From Acidimicrobiales bacterium (GTDB taxonomy: Bacteria > Actinomycetota > Acidimicrobiia > Acidimicrobiales > SHLQ01): a stretch of 64,000 bases of DNA. The DNA lies in contig JAHDEJ010000004.1 of the NCBI GenBank assembly GCA_020628865.1, positions 99,374 through 163,373 on the forward strand, given 5' to 3'. Shown here one piece after another: positions 23,895 to 32,880 of this stretch; the stretch's first letter is position 1; each line of letters begins with the position of its first letter. The position numbers and the translations under genes were made by a program. The notes under the pieces were generated by a model. That model did no database searches, was not told where the DNA came from, and saw only the letters and a program-made list of their open reading frames with translations.

Positions 23895-25112
23895 ATGAGC
23901 ACCAGCGCTGTCCGCATCCTTGGCGGCCACCAGACCGACTTCGCCAACAACCTCGCCAAATCCGGTGGTGGCGTGGAGTCCCTTGTCGAAGAGACGGTCA
24001 CGGCAGCCGCCGCCGATGCGTCGATCGACCTCGGTGACATCGAGTCCATCCATGTGGGCAACGCCTTCGGCCAGCTCTACACGGGCCAGGGCCATCTCGG
24101 TGCCATGCCCGCCACCGTGCTCCCCGAACTCTGGGGCGTACCGTCCATGCGTCATGAAGCTGCCTGCGCCTCGTCGTCCATGGCGACGCTCTCGGCGATG
24201 GCCGAGATCGAGAGTGGTCGCTACGACTGCGTTCTCGTGCTCGGCGTCGAGCAGGAGAAGACGATGCCCGGTGCCGAGGCGGCGGCCGTGCAGGAAGCTG
24301 CCGCCTGGATCGGCCACGACACCGAGGGCGTCACCTTCATCTGGCCGGAGACCTTCGACCGGATCGCCGACGAGTACGACGCCCGCTTCGGCATCGACGA
24401 CGTGCACCTCCGCGCCATCGGCGAACTGAATCTGCGCAACGCGAAAGACAACCCGAACGCCCAGACCCGGGGATGGGAGCTGAGCTCCGACACGTGCAGC
24501 GCCGACGATCGGGTCAACCCGATCATCACCGGCCGGCTTCGCCGCAACGACGTCACCCAGATCACCGACGGTGCCGCGGCGATCATTCTCGTGTCGGATC
24601 GTTGGTTGGCCGAGCGCGGCCGCACCGGGCGGTCCACGATCGCCGGCTGGGGGCACCGCACCGTGGGCCTCGGCCTGCAATCCAAGTTCGACCGCTACGA
24701 CGGCGAGACGTATGTGATGCCCCATGTGCGCGACGCAATCACCGATGCGTTGGGCCGGGCCGGCGTGGCTGACGTCGACGGTCTCGATGCGATCGAAACG
24801 CACGACTGCATGACGCCGTCGGAGTATTTGGCCATCGACCACTTCGGCATCACGGCGCCGGGCGAGAGCTGGAAGGCTGTCGAAGACGGCTCGCTCGAAC
24901 GCGACGGCCGCATCCCGATGAACCCCAGCGGCGGCCTGATCGGCGGCGGTCACCCAGTCGGCGCCACCGGCGCCCGCATGCTGCTCGACGCCACCAAGCA
25001 GGTGTCGGGCACCGCCGGCGACTATCAGGTCGACGGTGCCCGGCGTGCCGCCACCCTGAACATCGGCGGTTCGATGGCGACGACGGCGTGCTTCGTCGTC
25101 GAGTCGGCCTGA
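23895..25112 (+). CDS. SCP2-type thiolase / acetyl-CoA acetyltransferase-like protein
   Basis: 405 residues. The acylation Cys lies in RHEAACASSSMATLSA, and the C-terminal GGGHPVGATGARM motif carries the catalytic His. The overall pattern is that of the lipid-transfer/SCP2 thiolase subfamily used in sterol and side-chain degradation in actinobacteria. Starts 4 nt after the CoA ligase stop. No MaoC-type DUF35 partner is adjacent, unlike many SCP2 thiolases that need one. It is followed within 7 nt by a second thiolase. Confidence 0.9.
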   Translation: MSTSAVRILGGHQTDFANNLAKSGGGVESLVEETVTAAAADASIDLGDIESIHVGNAFGQLYTGQGHLGAMPATVLPELWGVPSMRHEAACASSSMATLSAMAEIESGRYDCVLVLGVEQEKTMPGAEAAAVQEAAAWIGHDTEGVTFIWPETFDRIADEYDARFGIDDVHLRAIGELNLRNAKDNPNAQTRGWELSSDTCSADDRVNPIITGRLRRNDVTQITDGAAAIILVSDRWLAERGRTGRSTIAGWGHRTVGLGLQSKFDRYDGETYVMPHVRDAITDALGRAGVADVDGLDAIETHDCMTPSEYLAIDHFGITAPGESWKAVEDGSLERDGRIPMNPSGGLIGGGHPVGATGARMLLDATKQVSGTAGDYQVDGARRAATLNIGGSMATTACFVVESA

Positions 25113-25119
25113 ACCGACC

Positions 25120-26313
25120 ATGACCGGGGTCCACATCTTCGACGCGGTTCGCTCGCCGCGGACGAAGGGTCGGCCCGGCGGTGCCCTGGCCACGGTCCGG
25201 CCACACGAGCTCGTGGGACAGCTGGTCGACGCACTGCGGGATCGCACCTCCTCCGACGCTGTCGATGCAGCCGACGGCCTGCACCTCAGCTGTGTCGGTC
25301 AGGTCGGCGCGCAGGGAGGAAACCTGGCGCTGGTGGCGAAGTTGGAAGGGGGCCTTCCTGACGCTTGCGCCACTCGAACCATCAACAACTATTGCGTCGG
25401 TGGCATCACCGCAATCGCGTCCGGTGTCGGCGCCATCGCATCCGGTCAGGCCGAGCTTGTCCTCGCCGGCGGTGTCGAGATGATGTCGCAGGTTGCCTTT
25501 CTCGCCGACGACGCCAGCCTCTACACCGACCCCGAGGTCGCTGCGAAGTTCCGATGGGCGCCGGTCGGTGTGTCCGCCGACCATCTCGCCGTCGCCGACG
25601 GCATCGAGCGCGCCGAGCTCGATCGTCTTGCGCTCGAGTCGCATCGGCGTGCTGCCGAGGCCTGGGACGCCGGTCGCTACGACCGGCAGGTCGTGCCCAT
25701 CACCACGCCCGACGGCACCGTCGTCGATCGCGATGAGACCGTGAAGGCCGGCTTCACCGCCGAGAAGCTGGAGTCGCTCGACCCGGTGTTCGAGGCGATG
25801 GGTCGAGCGCAGTACGACGAAGTGCTCTCCGGTTCAGCCGAACCCATCGACCATCGGCACACCATCGCGCACTGCCCGCCGATTGCCGACGGCGCGTCGC
25901 TCCTCCTGCTCGGCTCGGCTGCTGCGGGCGAACGATTCGGCCTGACGCCGCTGGCGCACATCGACGCCGTTGCCGAGGCGGGTGGTGATGCGGTCGTGCA
26001 GCTCGATGCAGGGGAGCGGGCGATGCGGTCGGTGCTCGAGCGGTGCAACGCCTCGCTCGACGAGATGGACGTCATCGAGTTCATGGAGTCGTTCGCCGCC
26101 GTACCCGCGCGCTTCCACCGCACGCATCGGGTCGCTGCCGACAAGGTGAACCCGAACGGTGGACACCTCGCCATGGGGCACCCGATGGGCGCCACCGGGG
26201 CGATTCTCGCCACGGCGCTCACGCACGAGCTCATTCGGATCGACGGCGCACGCGGCATCGCCGTCGCCACCGGCGGGTCCGGCACCGGGGCGGCGTTGAT
26301 CGTCTCGCGCTGA
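25120..26313 (+). CDS. Acetyl-CoA C-acyltransferase (thiolase II-like)
   Basis: 397 residues. The nucleophilic Cys is in TINNYCVGGITA and the His is in GGHLAMGHPMGATGA. The third motif, normally CxGGGxG with the second catalytic Cys, reads ATGGSGTG here, so that Cys appears to be Thr. The gene may encode an altered-activity thiolase or a Claisen condensation/cleavage enzyme that uses another proton carrier. It is the last gene of the TetR-CoA ligase-thiolase run and converges on an amidase. Confidence 0.88.
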   Translation: MTGVHIFDAVRSPRTKGRPGGALATVRPHELVGQLVDALRDRTSSDAVDAADGLHLSCVGQVGAQGGNLALVAKLEGGLPDACATRTINNYCVGGITAIASGVGAIASGQAELVLAGGVEMMSQVAFLADDASLYTDPEVAAKFRWAPVGVSADHLAVADGIERAELDRLALESHRRAAEAWDAGRYDRQVVPITTPDGTVVDRDETVKAGFTAEKLESLDPVFEAMGRAQYDEVLSGSAEPIDHRHTIAHCPPIADGASLLLLGSAAAGERFGLTPLAHIDAVAEAGGDAVVQLDAGERAMRSVLERCNASLDEMDVIEFMESFAAVPARFHRTHRVAADKVNPNGGHLAMGHPMGATGAILATALTHELIRIDGARGIAVATGGSGTGAALIVSR

Positions 26314-26318
26314 GCCGA

Positions 26319-27716
26319 CTACAGGGGTGCCCGCAGATGGTGCTGCGGGTTGGCCGCCTCCATCGCCGACGCAATCTCGAGCAACTGGCGTTCGTGACCG
26401 CGCCGGGCGACGAGCTGGAGGCCGACGGGTCGCCCGTCGCCGGTGAAGCCCGCGGGAATCGAGATGGCCGGGCAGTCGGTCGGTGTAATCATGCAGACGG
26501 CCATCATCCACCCGAGATAGTCCCGCATCTCCACGCCGTTCACGTGGGTCGGATACTCGGTCTCCACCGGGAACGCGGCAACGGCAGCCACCGGCAGTGC
26601 CAGAACGTCGTACCGGTCAAAGAACGCCGTCATGCGCCGATGCAGCTCCGCCTTGTGGGCCTCGGCCGCCAACACGTCGGGCAACGTCAGCGTCTGGCCA
26701 TAGGCGATGTTCTCGCGGACGGTCGCCTTGATCAGATCATGCTGTTCCTCCGGAATCTGCCACCCGGCACCCGCGTACCCCATGCCCCGCAGCACCCGGA
26801 AGACGAGCTCGGCGTGCTCCATCTCGGGGTGGTCCTCGGCAAACGTGCCGCCGGCTGCCGTCACGGTCTGTGCCGCCGTGCGACAGATCGCCAGGAGCTC
26901 CGGATCGCACTCGAACAGGCCGCCGAGCGTGCCACCCCAGGCGACGGAGGCGTCGGTCGTGGTCGGTAGCGGCGGTGCGAACGCAGCGCCCGGCTCCGGT
27001 AGCGAGCGTGGGTCTCGGGGATCCGGTCCGGCGAGCGCCGTCATCAGCAGCGCCGTGTCGGCAACCGTGCGCCCCATCGGCCCGCTCACACCGAGTCGAA
27101 GATGCGTGGTCAGAGCGTCGGGAACGGCGACCCGCCCGACGCTCGGTCGCAGCCCGACCACGTTGCACATGTGCGCGGGGTTGCGGAGCGATCCGCCCAG
27201 GTCGCTCCCGTCGGCGATCGGCAACATGTGGGCGGCCAGTGCCGCCGCCGCTCCGCCGCTGCTGCCACCGGCAGTGCGCCCGAGGTCCCACGGGTTGCGA
27301 GTCACGCCGAAGACCTCGTTGAACGTGTGGGAGCCGGTACCGAACTCCGGCGTGTTGGTCTTGCCCACGATGATCGCACCCGCGGCCCGCAGCTTCGCCG
27401 CCACGTGGCCGTCGTGCTCCACCGGTCGGTCGCTCGTCGTGAGCGAACCGGCGCGGGTCGGGAGACCGGCCACGTCCTCCAGATCCTTCACGGCGATCGG
27501 CAGGCCGTGCAGCGGACCGACCGGCTCCATGGCGTCGGCGGCTGCGGCGTCAGCCAGGACGTCGGCGCGGTCACGTCGCAGGATGATCGCGTTGACGTCG
27601 CCGTTGACTGCATCGATCCGATCGAGGAACGCGGTGACCACATCGACGGACGTCAACTCGCGGTTGCGGATCGCCGCAGCCAGGTCGACGGCGGATCGGT
27701 AGATCAACTCATCCAT
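26319..27716 (-). CDS. Amidase (amidase signature family)
   Basis: 465 residues with the AS triad: Lys in LPIAVKDLEDVAG, cis-Ser in RTAGGSSGGAAAALA and Ser in DGSDLGGSLRNPAHM. It is related to Asp-tRNA amidotransferase GatA, but there is no gatB/gatC nearby, so it is a stand-alone amidase. Only about a third of residues match the amidase at 17763-19025 by eye, so the two are not recent duplicates. The start MDELIYRSAVDLAA at 27716 is chosen over an upstream in-frame Met because the family begins here. Confidence 0.92.
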   Translation of the reverse strand: MDELIYRSAVDLAAAIRNRELTSVDVVTAFLDRIDAVNGDVNAIILRRDRADVLADAAAADAMEPVGPLHGLPIAVKDLEDVAGLPTRAGSLTTSDRPVEHDGHVAAKLRAAGAIIVGKTNTPEFGTGSHTFNEVFGVTRNPWDLGRTAGGSSGGAAAALAAHMLPIADGSDLGGSLRNPAHMCNVVGLRPSVGRVAVPDALTTHLRLGVSGPMGRTVADTALLMTALAGPDPRDPRSLPEPGAAFAPPLPTTTDASVAWGGTLGGLFECDPELLAICRTAAQTVTAAGGTFAEDHPEMEHAELVFRVLRGMGYAGAGWQIPEEQHDLIKATVRENIAYGQTLTLPDVLAAEAHKAELHRRMTAFFDRYDVLALPVAAVAAFPVETEYPTHVNGVEMRDYLGWMMAVCMITPTDCPAISIPAGFTGDGRPVGLQLVARRGHERQLLEIASAMEAANPQHHLRAPL

Positions 27717-27838
27717 CGCCAGAGTGTAGAGACCGCGGCGACCCCCACCCGAAGGCAGCGAAGGGCCCGAATTTCGGCGGCCGGCAAGGAAAGCTCCGGA
27801 GATCTGCAACACAACACGTCATCTCTGCGCCGTAGGCA

Positions 27839-28321
27839 ATGATGGAGAACGTGCTGAGAAACCAGCTTCGCAGAAGGGGTACCAGCACGCTCGACGCGCT
27901 GTTCCGAGCGGAATACGCACCGATGGTCCGGCTGGCGTACACGCTCGTCGGAAACAACGCGGAGGCCGAGGAGCTCGTGCAGGACAGCTTCGCCGAGGTG
28001 CATCGCCGCCTGGGTGAGATTCGCGAGCCAGGGGCGTACCTGAGGACCTGCGTCGTGAGCCGTTGCCGGTCGCTTCTTCGACGGCGGCGAGTGATGCAGC
28101 AACACCCACCGGAACCACCGGACGACCTGCCTGGTGGCGCCGGCGAGCTCTGGGACGTTCTCTCTGAGTTGCCGGAGGACCAGCGGGTGGCCGTTGTACT
28201 CCGGTATTACGGCCAATACCGGGCATCCGAGATCGCACAGATCATGGACATGCCCGGGGCAACGGTTCGATCACACATCAAGCGCGGGCTGGCGACTCTT
28301 CGAAGGGAGCTCAACGCATGA
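27839..28321 (+). CDS. ECF RNA polymerase sigma factor (SigE/SigM type)
   Basis: 160 residues: region 2 (LDALFRAEYAPMVRLAYTLVGNNAEAEELVQDSFAEVHRRL) and region 4 (LPEDQRVAVVLRYYGQYRASEIAQIMDMPGATVRSHIKRGLATLRREL). It directs transcription of an extracytoplasmic-stress regulon. The ATGA overlap with the following membrane protein marks that protein as its probable anti-sigma partner. Two consecutive ATGs (27839 and 27842) are possible starts. I could not find a convincing autoregulatory promoter upstream. Confidence 0.92.
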   Translation: MMENVLRNQLRRRGTSTLDALFRAEYAPMVRLAYTLVGNNAEAEELVQDSFAEVHRRLGEIREPGAYLRTCVVSRCRSLLRRRRVMQQHPPEPPDDLPGGAGELWDVLSELPEDQRVAVVLRYYGQYRASEIAQIMDMPGATVRSHIKRGLATLRRELNA

Positions 28322-29943
28322 CGAAATTCGATGATCGGCTCCGCGTAGACCTCGAGCACGTCGCAGAACGAGCAACTCCATCACCAATCACAGCGTGGGA
28401 CGCAATCCAAGCCCGGATCGCGGATCAGGCGGACCAACCACAGATGGAGATCACCATGTTGCAGCCAGACATCAGAGACGACCGACCCGTGAACGCAAAG
28501 CTGCTCGCAGCCGTGGCGGCAGCGGTCGTTCTTCTCGCCGGACTCAGCTTCATGCTGTTCGCCGGCGGCGATTCGAACTCACTCGACGTGACAGACACCG
28601 ATGTCACCACGACGGTGCCTGCGCCGACCACGACGCTCGTCGTGTCGACCACGGAGGTACCGGCGGAAGCCACCGGCGACGCGGCTGCCGTGCAGGTCGC
28701 CTTCGACTTCCTGGGCGCACGCTCCATCTATGACGGCGAAGCGGCCGGAGCACTGATCGCGCCGGATGCGCAGATCTTCGACAGGCAGCTCGTTGGCGAG
28801 GAAGGCGAGACCGACTTCTTGTCCGTCGATGAGATCGACTTTGTTGCCAATGCCGACTTCGAGCGGGTGACCGGCGTCGAATTCGGCGACGTCCAATGCG
28901 AGGCCACAGAACCCGGCCGAGTGACGTGCACCTTCGGCTGGGAGAACGACGTAAGTCGATCGACCGGCGACGGGCAGTACACGGACATCGTCATGCGCTT
29001 CGAAGTGGGTGATGGGCTCATCACAAGGATCGATCACAGCTTCGTCGCACTACCGGTTCGAAGCCCCGGTGCTGACGTGGTCCACGTCTACTGGACGTGG
29101 TCGGACTGGCTGATTGCCAATCACGCGGACGATGTCGCTGAGATGATGAATGCGAACATCGTGCCGCTTCGCACGGCGGAAACCATCGATCGGTGGGAGC
29201 AGTACACGGCCGAGTTTGTCACCGAGGCTCTGGTGCCGATGGCGGTCACCAACGCGGAGGAGGACGGCGAACTCGTCGCCTTCTCCGAACCTGGCAGCTC
29301 GGGCGAGCGGGTGCGTTCCATCTTGCCGTTCTCCATGGATCTGGCTGTCGTTCCAGGACCTGGACAGGAGGCCGACGGTTCGACATGGATGCAGGTGCTT
29401 TCTGCCGATGCCCGCGACCTGAATGGATGGGTGAACACAGCGTCATTGATCGCGGTCGAGGGTGAGATCGAACAACCGAGGCCGCTCTTCGAAATGGCGT
29501 CATCCGTTCGGAACGCGCTGCTCCAGCCCATGCCGGCCAACCGGCTCGCGGACCGGACCAACGAACTTCGGGTGTCGATCGATGGCCCTCTCGATGCGAG
29601 TGACCCCGTCTACCAGGCCCAGGACCTCAGCACGTCGGCCGTCGTTGCTGCGGTCATCGAGGAGTTCGGGGCCACGAACGCGCTGTCGGCGACCGATCGC
29701 ATCTCGATCAACACACCGATCAGAACGACAGAGAACCAGGACACGATTGCCGCGCTGTTTCCCGAGGCGACAGTCGTCGAGCTTCACTACAGCGGAGACG
29801 CAGGCGACGAAGACGCGACATGGGAAAGCGTGCTCATGATCCTCGTGCCAAACCTGAACGTCGGGACCACCGCGACGGACATCGTGGAGGACAGCACCCA
29901 GTTCAAGATCGCTGCGCTTGCCCTCTTCACTGCCACATCGTGA
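28318..29943 (+). CDS. Single-pass membrane protein, probable anti-sigma partner with SH3-like domain
   Basis: 541 residues. The cytoplasmic N-terminus is 60 residues, short and charged, with no zinc-finger CHCC motif. A transmembrane helix at 61-82 leads to an exterior of about 450 residues. A Thr-rich linker (TTTVPAPTTTLV) follows the membrane, and a stretch around 315-385 ending in DLNGWVNTASLI reads like a bacterial SH3 domain. The translational overlap with the ECF sigma gene and the membrane topology suggest an anti-sigma factor that senses the cell wall. It is far larger than classical anti-sigma factors, and the remaining domains are unassigned. Confidence 0.75.
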   Translation: MTKFDDRLRVDLEHVAERATPSPITAWDAIQARIADQADQPQMEITMLQPDIRDDRPVNAKLLAAVAAAVVLLAGLSFMLFAGGDSNSLDVTDTDVTTTVPAPTTTLVVSTTEVPAEATGDAAAVQVAFDFLGARSIYDGEAAGALIAPDAQIFDRQLVGEEGETDFLSVDEIDFVANADFERVTGVEFGDVQCEATEPGRVTCTFGWENDVSRSTGDGQYTDIVMRFEVGDGLITRIDHSFVALPVRSPGADVVHVYWTWSDWLIANHADDVAEMMNANIVPLRTAETIDRWEQYTAEFVTEALVPMAVTNAEEDGELVAFSEPGSSGERVRSILPFSMDLAVVPGPGQEADGSTWMQVLSADARDLNGWVNTASLIAVEGEIEQPRPLFEMASSVRNALLQPMPANRLADRTNELRVSIDGPLDASDPVYQAQDLSTSAVVAAVIEEFGATNALSATDRISINTPIRTTENQDTIAALFPEATVVELHYSGDAGDEDATWESVLMILVPNLNVGTTATDIVEDSTQFKIAALALFTATS

Positions 29944-30048
29944 GCGCGTCGGGCGGGCCGCTGACCGTTCGAGCATTCCGTTCGCGATGTCGAACGGTTG
30001 CAGTTCCGGGTTGGGATCCTTCAAGTCGATGCTGCGAGACTCGGCCCC

Positions 30049-30564
30049 ATGGCCGACCTCTCCGCAGTTGAGTTCTCCACCGCATTGCTGGTGTTTCGAG
30101 TGATCTTCGGCTTTGTCTTTGCGCTGCACGGCTGGGGCAAGGTCAAGGGCGGGATCGCCGGAACCGCAGGATGGTTCGATTCGATGGGCATGAAGCCTGG
30201 CAAACTGCACGCCTGGGCGGCGGCCATCACCGAGATGGGAACCGGCGTGATGATCATGCTTGGGCTTCTCACGCCGTTCGCGGCCGCAGGCATGGTTGGC
30301 GTGATGGTGGTGGCGGGCTGGACGGTGCACCGCAACAACGGCTTCATGATCGTCAAGGACGGCTGGGAGTACACGTTCATCGTGGCGACGACGGCGATCT
30401 TCATCGCCTGGCTTGGCCCAGGCGAATACTCGCTTGACCATGCCTTCGGCATCGCCGAGTCGCTGAACGGCTGGACCGGGCTGTTGATCGCCGACCTGTT
30501 GGGCGGGGCCGCAGGAATCGCAACTCTTGCGATCTTCTACCGGCCTCCGGCGGCCGAGAGCTGA
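30049..30564 (+). CDS. DoxX family membrane protein
   Basis: 171 residues with four hydrophobic segments (about 8-25, 58-78, 82-95, 108-125) and the DoxX signature LVFRVIFGFVFALHGWGKVKGG and PLLTPF-like LGLLTPFAAAGMVGVMVVA. Family members include subunits of quinol oxidases and proteins of redox stress complexes. Start at 30049 (MADLSAVEF) chosen because the family begins there; the upstream region is not coding. Followed 2 nt later by the MmgE/PrpD gene, so probably co-transcribed. The 105-nt gap before it shows nothing notable. Confidence 0.88.
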   Translation: MADLSAVEFSTALLVFRVIFGFVFALHGWGKVKGGIAGTAGWFDSMGMKPGKLHAWAAAITEMGTGVMIMLGLLTPFAAAGMVGVMVVAGWTVHRNNGFMIVKDGWEYTFIVATTAIFIAWLGPGEYSLDHAFGIAESLNGWTGLLIADLLGGAAGIATLAIFYRPPAAES

Positions 30565-30566
30565 CG

Positions 30567-31913
30567 ATGACGACGCCGTCCACCACCCCGACGGCTGTTC
30601 TCGAATTTCTGCACGACACGTCGTTCGACGACTTGCCCGCCGAAGCGGTCGCCGCGGCGCACCGGTGGTTGCTCGACCTGCTCGGCGTGGCGGCCGCCGG
30701 CACGACGACCGATCTCTCGGCCATCATCCGATCGCACGTCGTCGAACACTTTGCGGCCGGGGGCCGATCAGCTTCGCTGCTGTTCGATGGCCGACCCGTG
30801 AGCCCTGCCGGTGCCGCGCTTGCGAACGGTATGACCATCGACTCGATCGATGCGCACGACGGCCACAACCTCACCAAGGGCCACACGGGATGTCACCAGC
30901 TGCCCGCGCTCCTGGCCCTTGCGCAGGCCGAGGGCGAGATGGACACGAAGTCGTTCGTTGCCGCGCTCGTGGTCGGCTACGAGTTCGCCACCCGTGCTGG
31001 GATCGCGCTGCATGCGTCCGCGTGCGACTACCACACGTCGGGCGCATGGGGAGCGGTGGGCTGTGCCGGCCTGGGTGCCCGGGTACTCGGGCTGGATCAC
31101 GAGCGGACGTTCGAGGCACTCGGCATCGCCGAATACCACGGCCCTCGCAGTCAGATGATGCGGGTGATCGACCATCCGACGATGCTGAAGGACGGCAGCG
31201 GTTGGGGTGCGATGGCCGGAGTGTCCGCCGCGTACTTGGCCGCCGACGGCTTCACCGGGGCACCGGCGGTCACCGTCAACGATCCGGCGCTGGACCACCT
31301 CTGGTCCGACCTCGGGTCGCACTGGATCATCGGCGATCAGTACTACAAGCCCCATCCGGTCTGCCGGTGGGCCCAGCCGGCGGTGGAGGCAGCGTTGACG
31401 TTGCGACGGACGCACGACATCACAGGTTCCGATGTGGAGCGGGTCGAGGTGGCCACCTTCCACGAGGCAGCCCGGCTGGCGACTGCGCTCCCGGCAACGA
31501 CGGAGCATGCGCAGTACAGCCTTCCGTTTCCTGTGGCCGCTGCCCTCGTTCGTGGTCGGCTCGGCTCGGAGGAGATCACCACTGGCTTGCTGGATGACGA
31601 CATTCGATCATTGTCGACCCGGGTCGTGATCACCGAGGACGAGGTCCACAACGACGAGTTTCCGGCACGTCGGTTCGCCCGAGTCACGCTGCAGTTGCGT
31701 GATGGTCGGCGGCTGACGTCGGAAGACACGGAGCCGCGCGGTGATCCCCGTGGCGAGCTGGCGGTCGGTGACGACGAGGTCCGCATGAAGTTCCGCGAAC
31801 TCGCCGGGCCCGTGCTGGGTTCAGATCGTGCCGCCGAAATCGAAGGCGCCGTCGACACGCTCCTCGACACCGGCCTTCAACCGCTCCTCGCCCAGATCCT
31901 CCCGACCCCCTGA
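30567..31913 (+). CDS. MmgE/PrpD family protein
   Basis: 448 residues. Typical family blocks: WLLDLLGVAAAG, the HDGHNLTKGHTG region, TFEALGIAEYHGPRSQMMR, YYKPHPVCRWAQPAVEAAL and VEVATFHEAARLA. Members include 2-methylcitrate dehydratase and cis-aconitate decarboxylase. There are no methylcitrate synthase or lyase genes here, so a methylcitrate-cycle role is not supported; a decarboxylase or dehydratase of another dicarboxylate is possible. Its stop codon lies within a copy of the GGTGCCTGGCACC repeat that may act as terminator. Confidence 0.87.
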   Translation: MTTPSTTPTAVLEFLHDTSFDDLPAEAVAAAHRWLLDLLGVAAAGTTTDLSAIIRSHVVEHFAAGGRSASLLFDGRPVSPAGAALANGMTIDSIDAHDGHNLTKGHTGCHQLPALLALAQAEGEMDTKSFVAALVVGYEFATRAGIALHASACDYHTSGAWGAVGCAGLGARVLGLDHERTFEALGIAEYHGPRSQMMRVIDHPTMLKDGSGWGAMAGVSAAYLAADGFTGAPAVTVNDPALDHLWSDLGSHWIIGDQYYKPHPVCRWAQPAVEAALTLRRTHDITGSDVERVEVATFHEAARLATALPATTEHAQYSLPFPVAAALVRGRLGSEEITTGLLDDDIRSLSTRVVITEDEVHNDEFPARRFARVTLQLRDGRRLTSEDTEPRGDPRGELAVGDDEVRMKFRELAGPVLGSDRAAEIEGAVDTLLDTGLQPLLAQILPTP

Positions 31914-31930
31914 AGGTGCCTGGCACCTTC
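31912..31930. repeat. GGTGCCTGGCACC palindrome between convergent genes
   Basis: GAAGGTGCCTGGCACCTTC, a 9-bp perfect inverted repeat with one central base, in the 22-nt gap between the MmgE/PrpD stop and the methyltransferase stop. It overlaps the last bases of the TGA codon. It is well placed to act as a bidirectional terminator. Same family as the copies at 7310-7439 and 52257-52295. Confidence 0.8.
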
Positions 31931-31935
31931 GGTCG

Positions 31936-32511
31936 TTACGTTGCCGACCAGCTGAAGATGCCGAGGGATTCGCCTTTCGTCGGCACGACCTCGAGACGTT
32001 CCACGGACAACCCGCTGAGCTCAGCAAGCCGATCGCCTTCCTCCGCAGGCCAGCCGATCAGGGCACGGTTCGCATAGGTGGACACCTGCCGTCCGAACCG
32101 TTCGACCATGTCGGGAGACGACAGCGTGAGGTCGTCCGATGCATCCACCTCGTAGGGCGGATTCATGACGATCAGATCGAACCACTCGCCCCAAACCGGA
32201 TCGAACAGGTCGCCGGCCCGAACCTCGACGTCGAGTCCCTTGAGATTCTTCGTTGCGTCCTTCACCGCCCGCTCGCTGATGTCGGTCGCCACGACCATGC
32301 GAGCGACGCGGGTCAGCGCTGCGGCAAGCACCCCGGTGCCCGTACCGAGATCGAGCACCTTCGCCCGCTCGGGCAACATCGGTTGGGCGATGTCGGGAAG
32401 CGCGTCGGCGAACGCGAGCCCCGACAGGTGCTTCTTGGGATCGAACACGCCTCGATGGACGACGAACGTTCGCCCCTGGCTCCGGAACGTGCGTTTGCGG
32501 AGCAGGTTCAG
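31936..32511 (-). CDS. SAM-dependent methyltransferase, apparent CTG start
   Basis: 191 residues. The SAM-binding motif KVLDLGTGTGVLAAAL, post-motif FDLIVMNPPYEVDASD (NPPY as in PrmC/HemK and TrmN-like enzymes) and GVFDPKKHLSGL before motif I point to an N-methyltransferase acting on protein, RNA or DNA amide or amino groups. No ATG, GTG or TTG precedes the conserved N-terminal block. A CTG at 32511 overlaps the TGA of the Lin0512 gene as CTGA, the same arrangement as at 9997. A GTG within GVFDPKK would truncate the conserved part. Confidence 0.75.
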   Translation of the reverse strand: MNLLRKRTFRSQGRTFVVHRGVFDPKKHLSGLAFADALPDIAQPMLPERAKVLDLGTGTGVLAAALTRVARMVVATDISERAVKDATKNLKGLDVEVRAGDLFDPVWGEWFDLIVMNPPYEVDASDDLTLSSPDMVERFGRQVSTYANRALIGWPAEEGDRLAELSGLSVERLEVVPTKGESLGIFSWSAT

Positions 32512-32852
32512 TCCTCGTCGGTGAAGCTGACGAGGATCGCCGCGTTGGCGATCACCATCAGATCCACACCGTTCGGCGCCGGCACGTCCAGACCGCCCGC
32601 CATCGGTGTGACCGTGACCGTGCCGTACGGGACCTCTGCGGCGATTGCGTCCACGTCGACTTCGTCCGGCTTCTGGACGGCGACACGAACCTCGATCTGC
32701 ATCTGCTCTCTGGTCTTGCCTGCGGCTTGGAAGAAGTTGAGGCTGCTGTGGCGCAACGCATCGAAGACGGCACGGCGCCCAGCCTTCGTGTAGTCGCCGC
32801 CATGGACGTCGACGCCCATACCCATTTCCGTGAGCCAACGTGTGGAGGTCAT
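32508..32852 (-). CDS. Lin0512 family protein
   Basis: 114 residues, full family length. Conserved blocks: MGMGVDVHGGDYTKAGRRAVFDALRHSSLNF and PYGTVTVTPMAGGLDVP. Lin0512 proteins are small, widespread and of unknown function; they are thought to form ring oligomers. The start MTSTRWLTEMGMG at 32852 is the family start. Coupled to the methyltransferase through a CTGA overlap. Confidence 0.85.
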   Translation of the reverse strand: MTSTRWLTEMGMGVDVHGGDYTKAGRRAVFDALRHSSLNFFQAAGKTREQMQIEVRVAVQKPDEVDVDAIAAEVPYGTVTVTPMAGGLDVPAPNGVDLMVIANAAILVSFTDED

Positions 32853-32880
32853 GGCAGTCACGGTAGCGGCGCGACAGCGC

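Noticed and set aside
26319-27716. GatA subunit of the Asp/Glu-tRNA amidotransferase
   Set aside because: No gatB or gatC is adjacent, and the C-terminal region follows stand-alone amidases.
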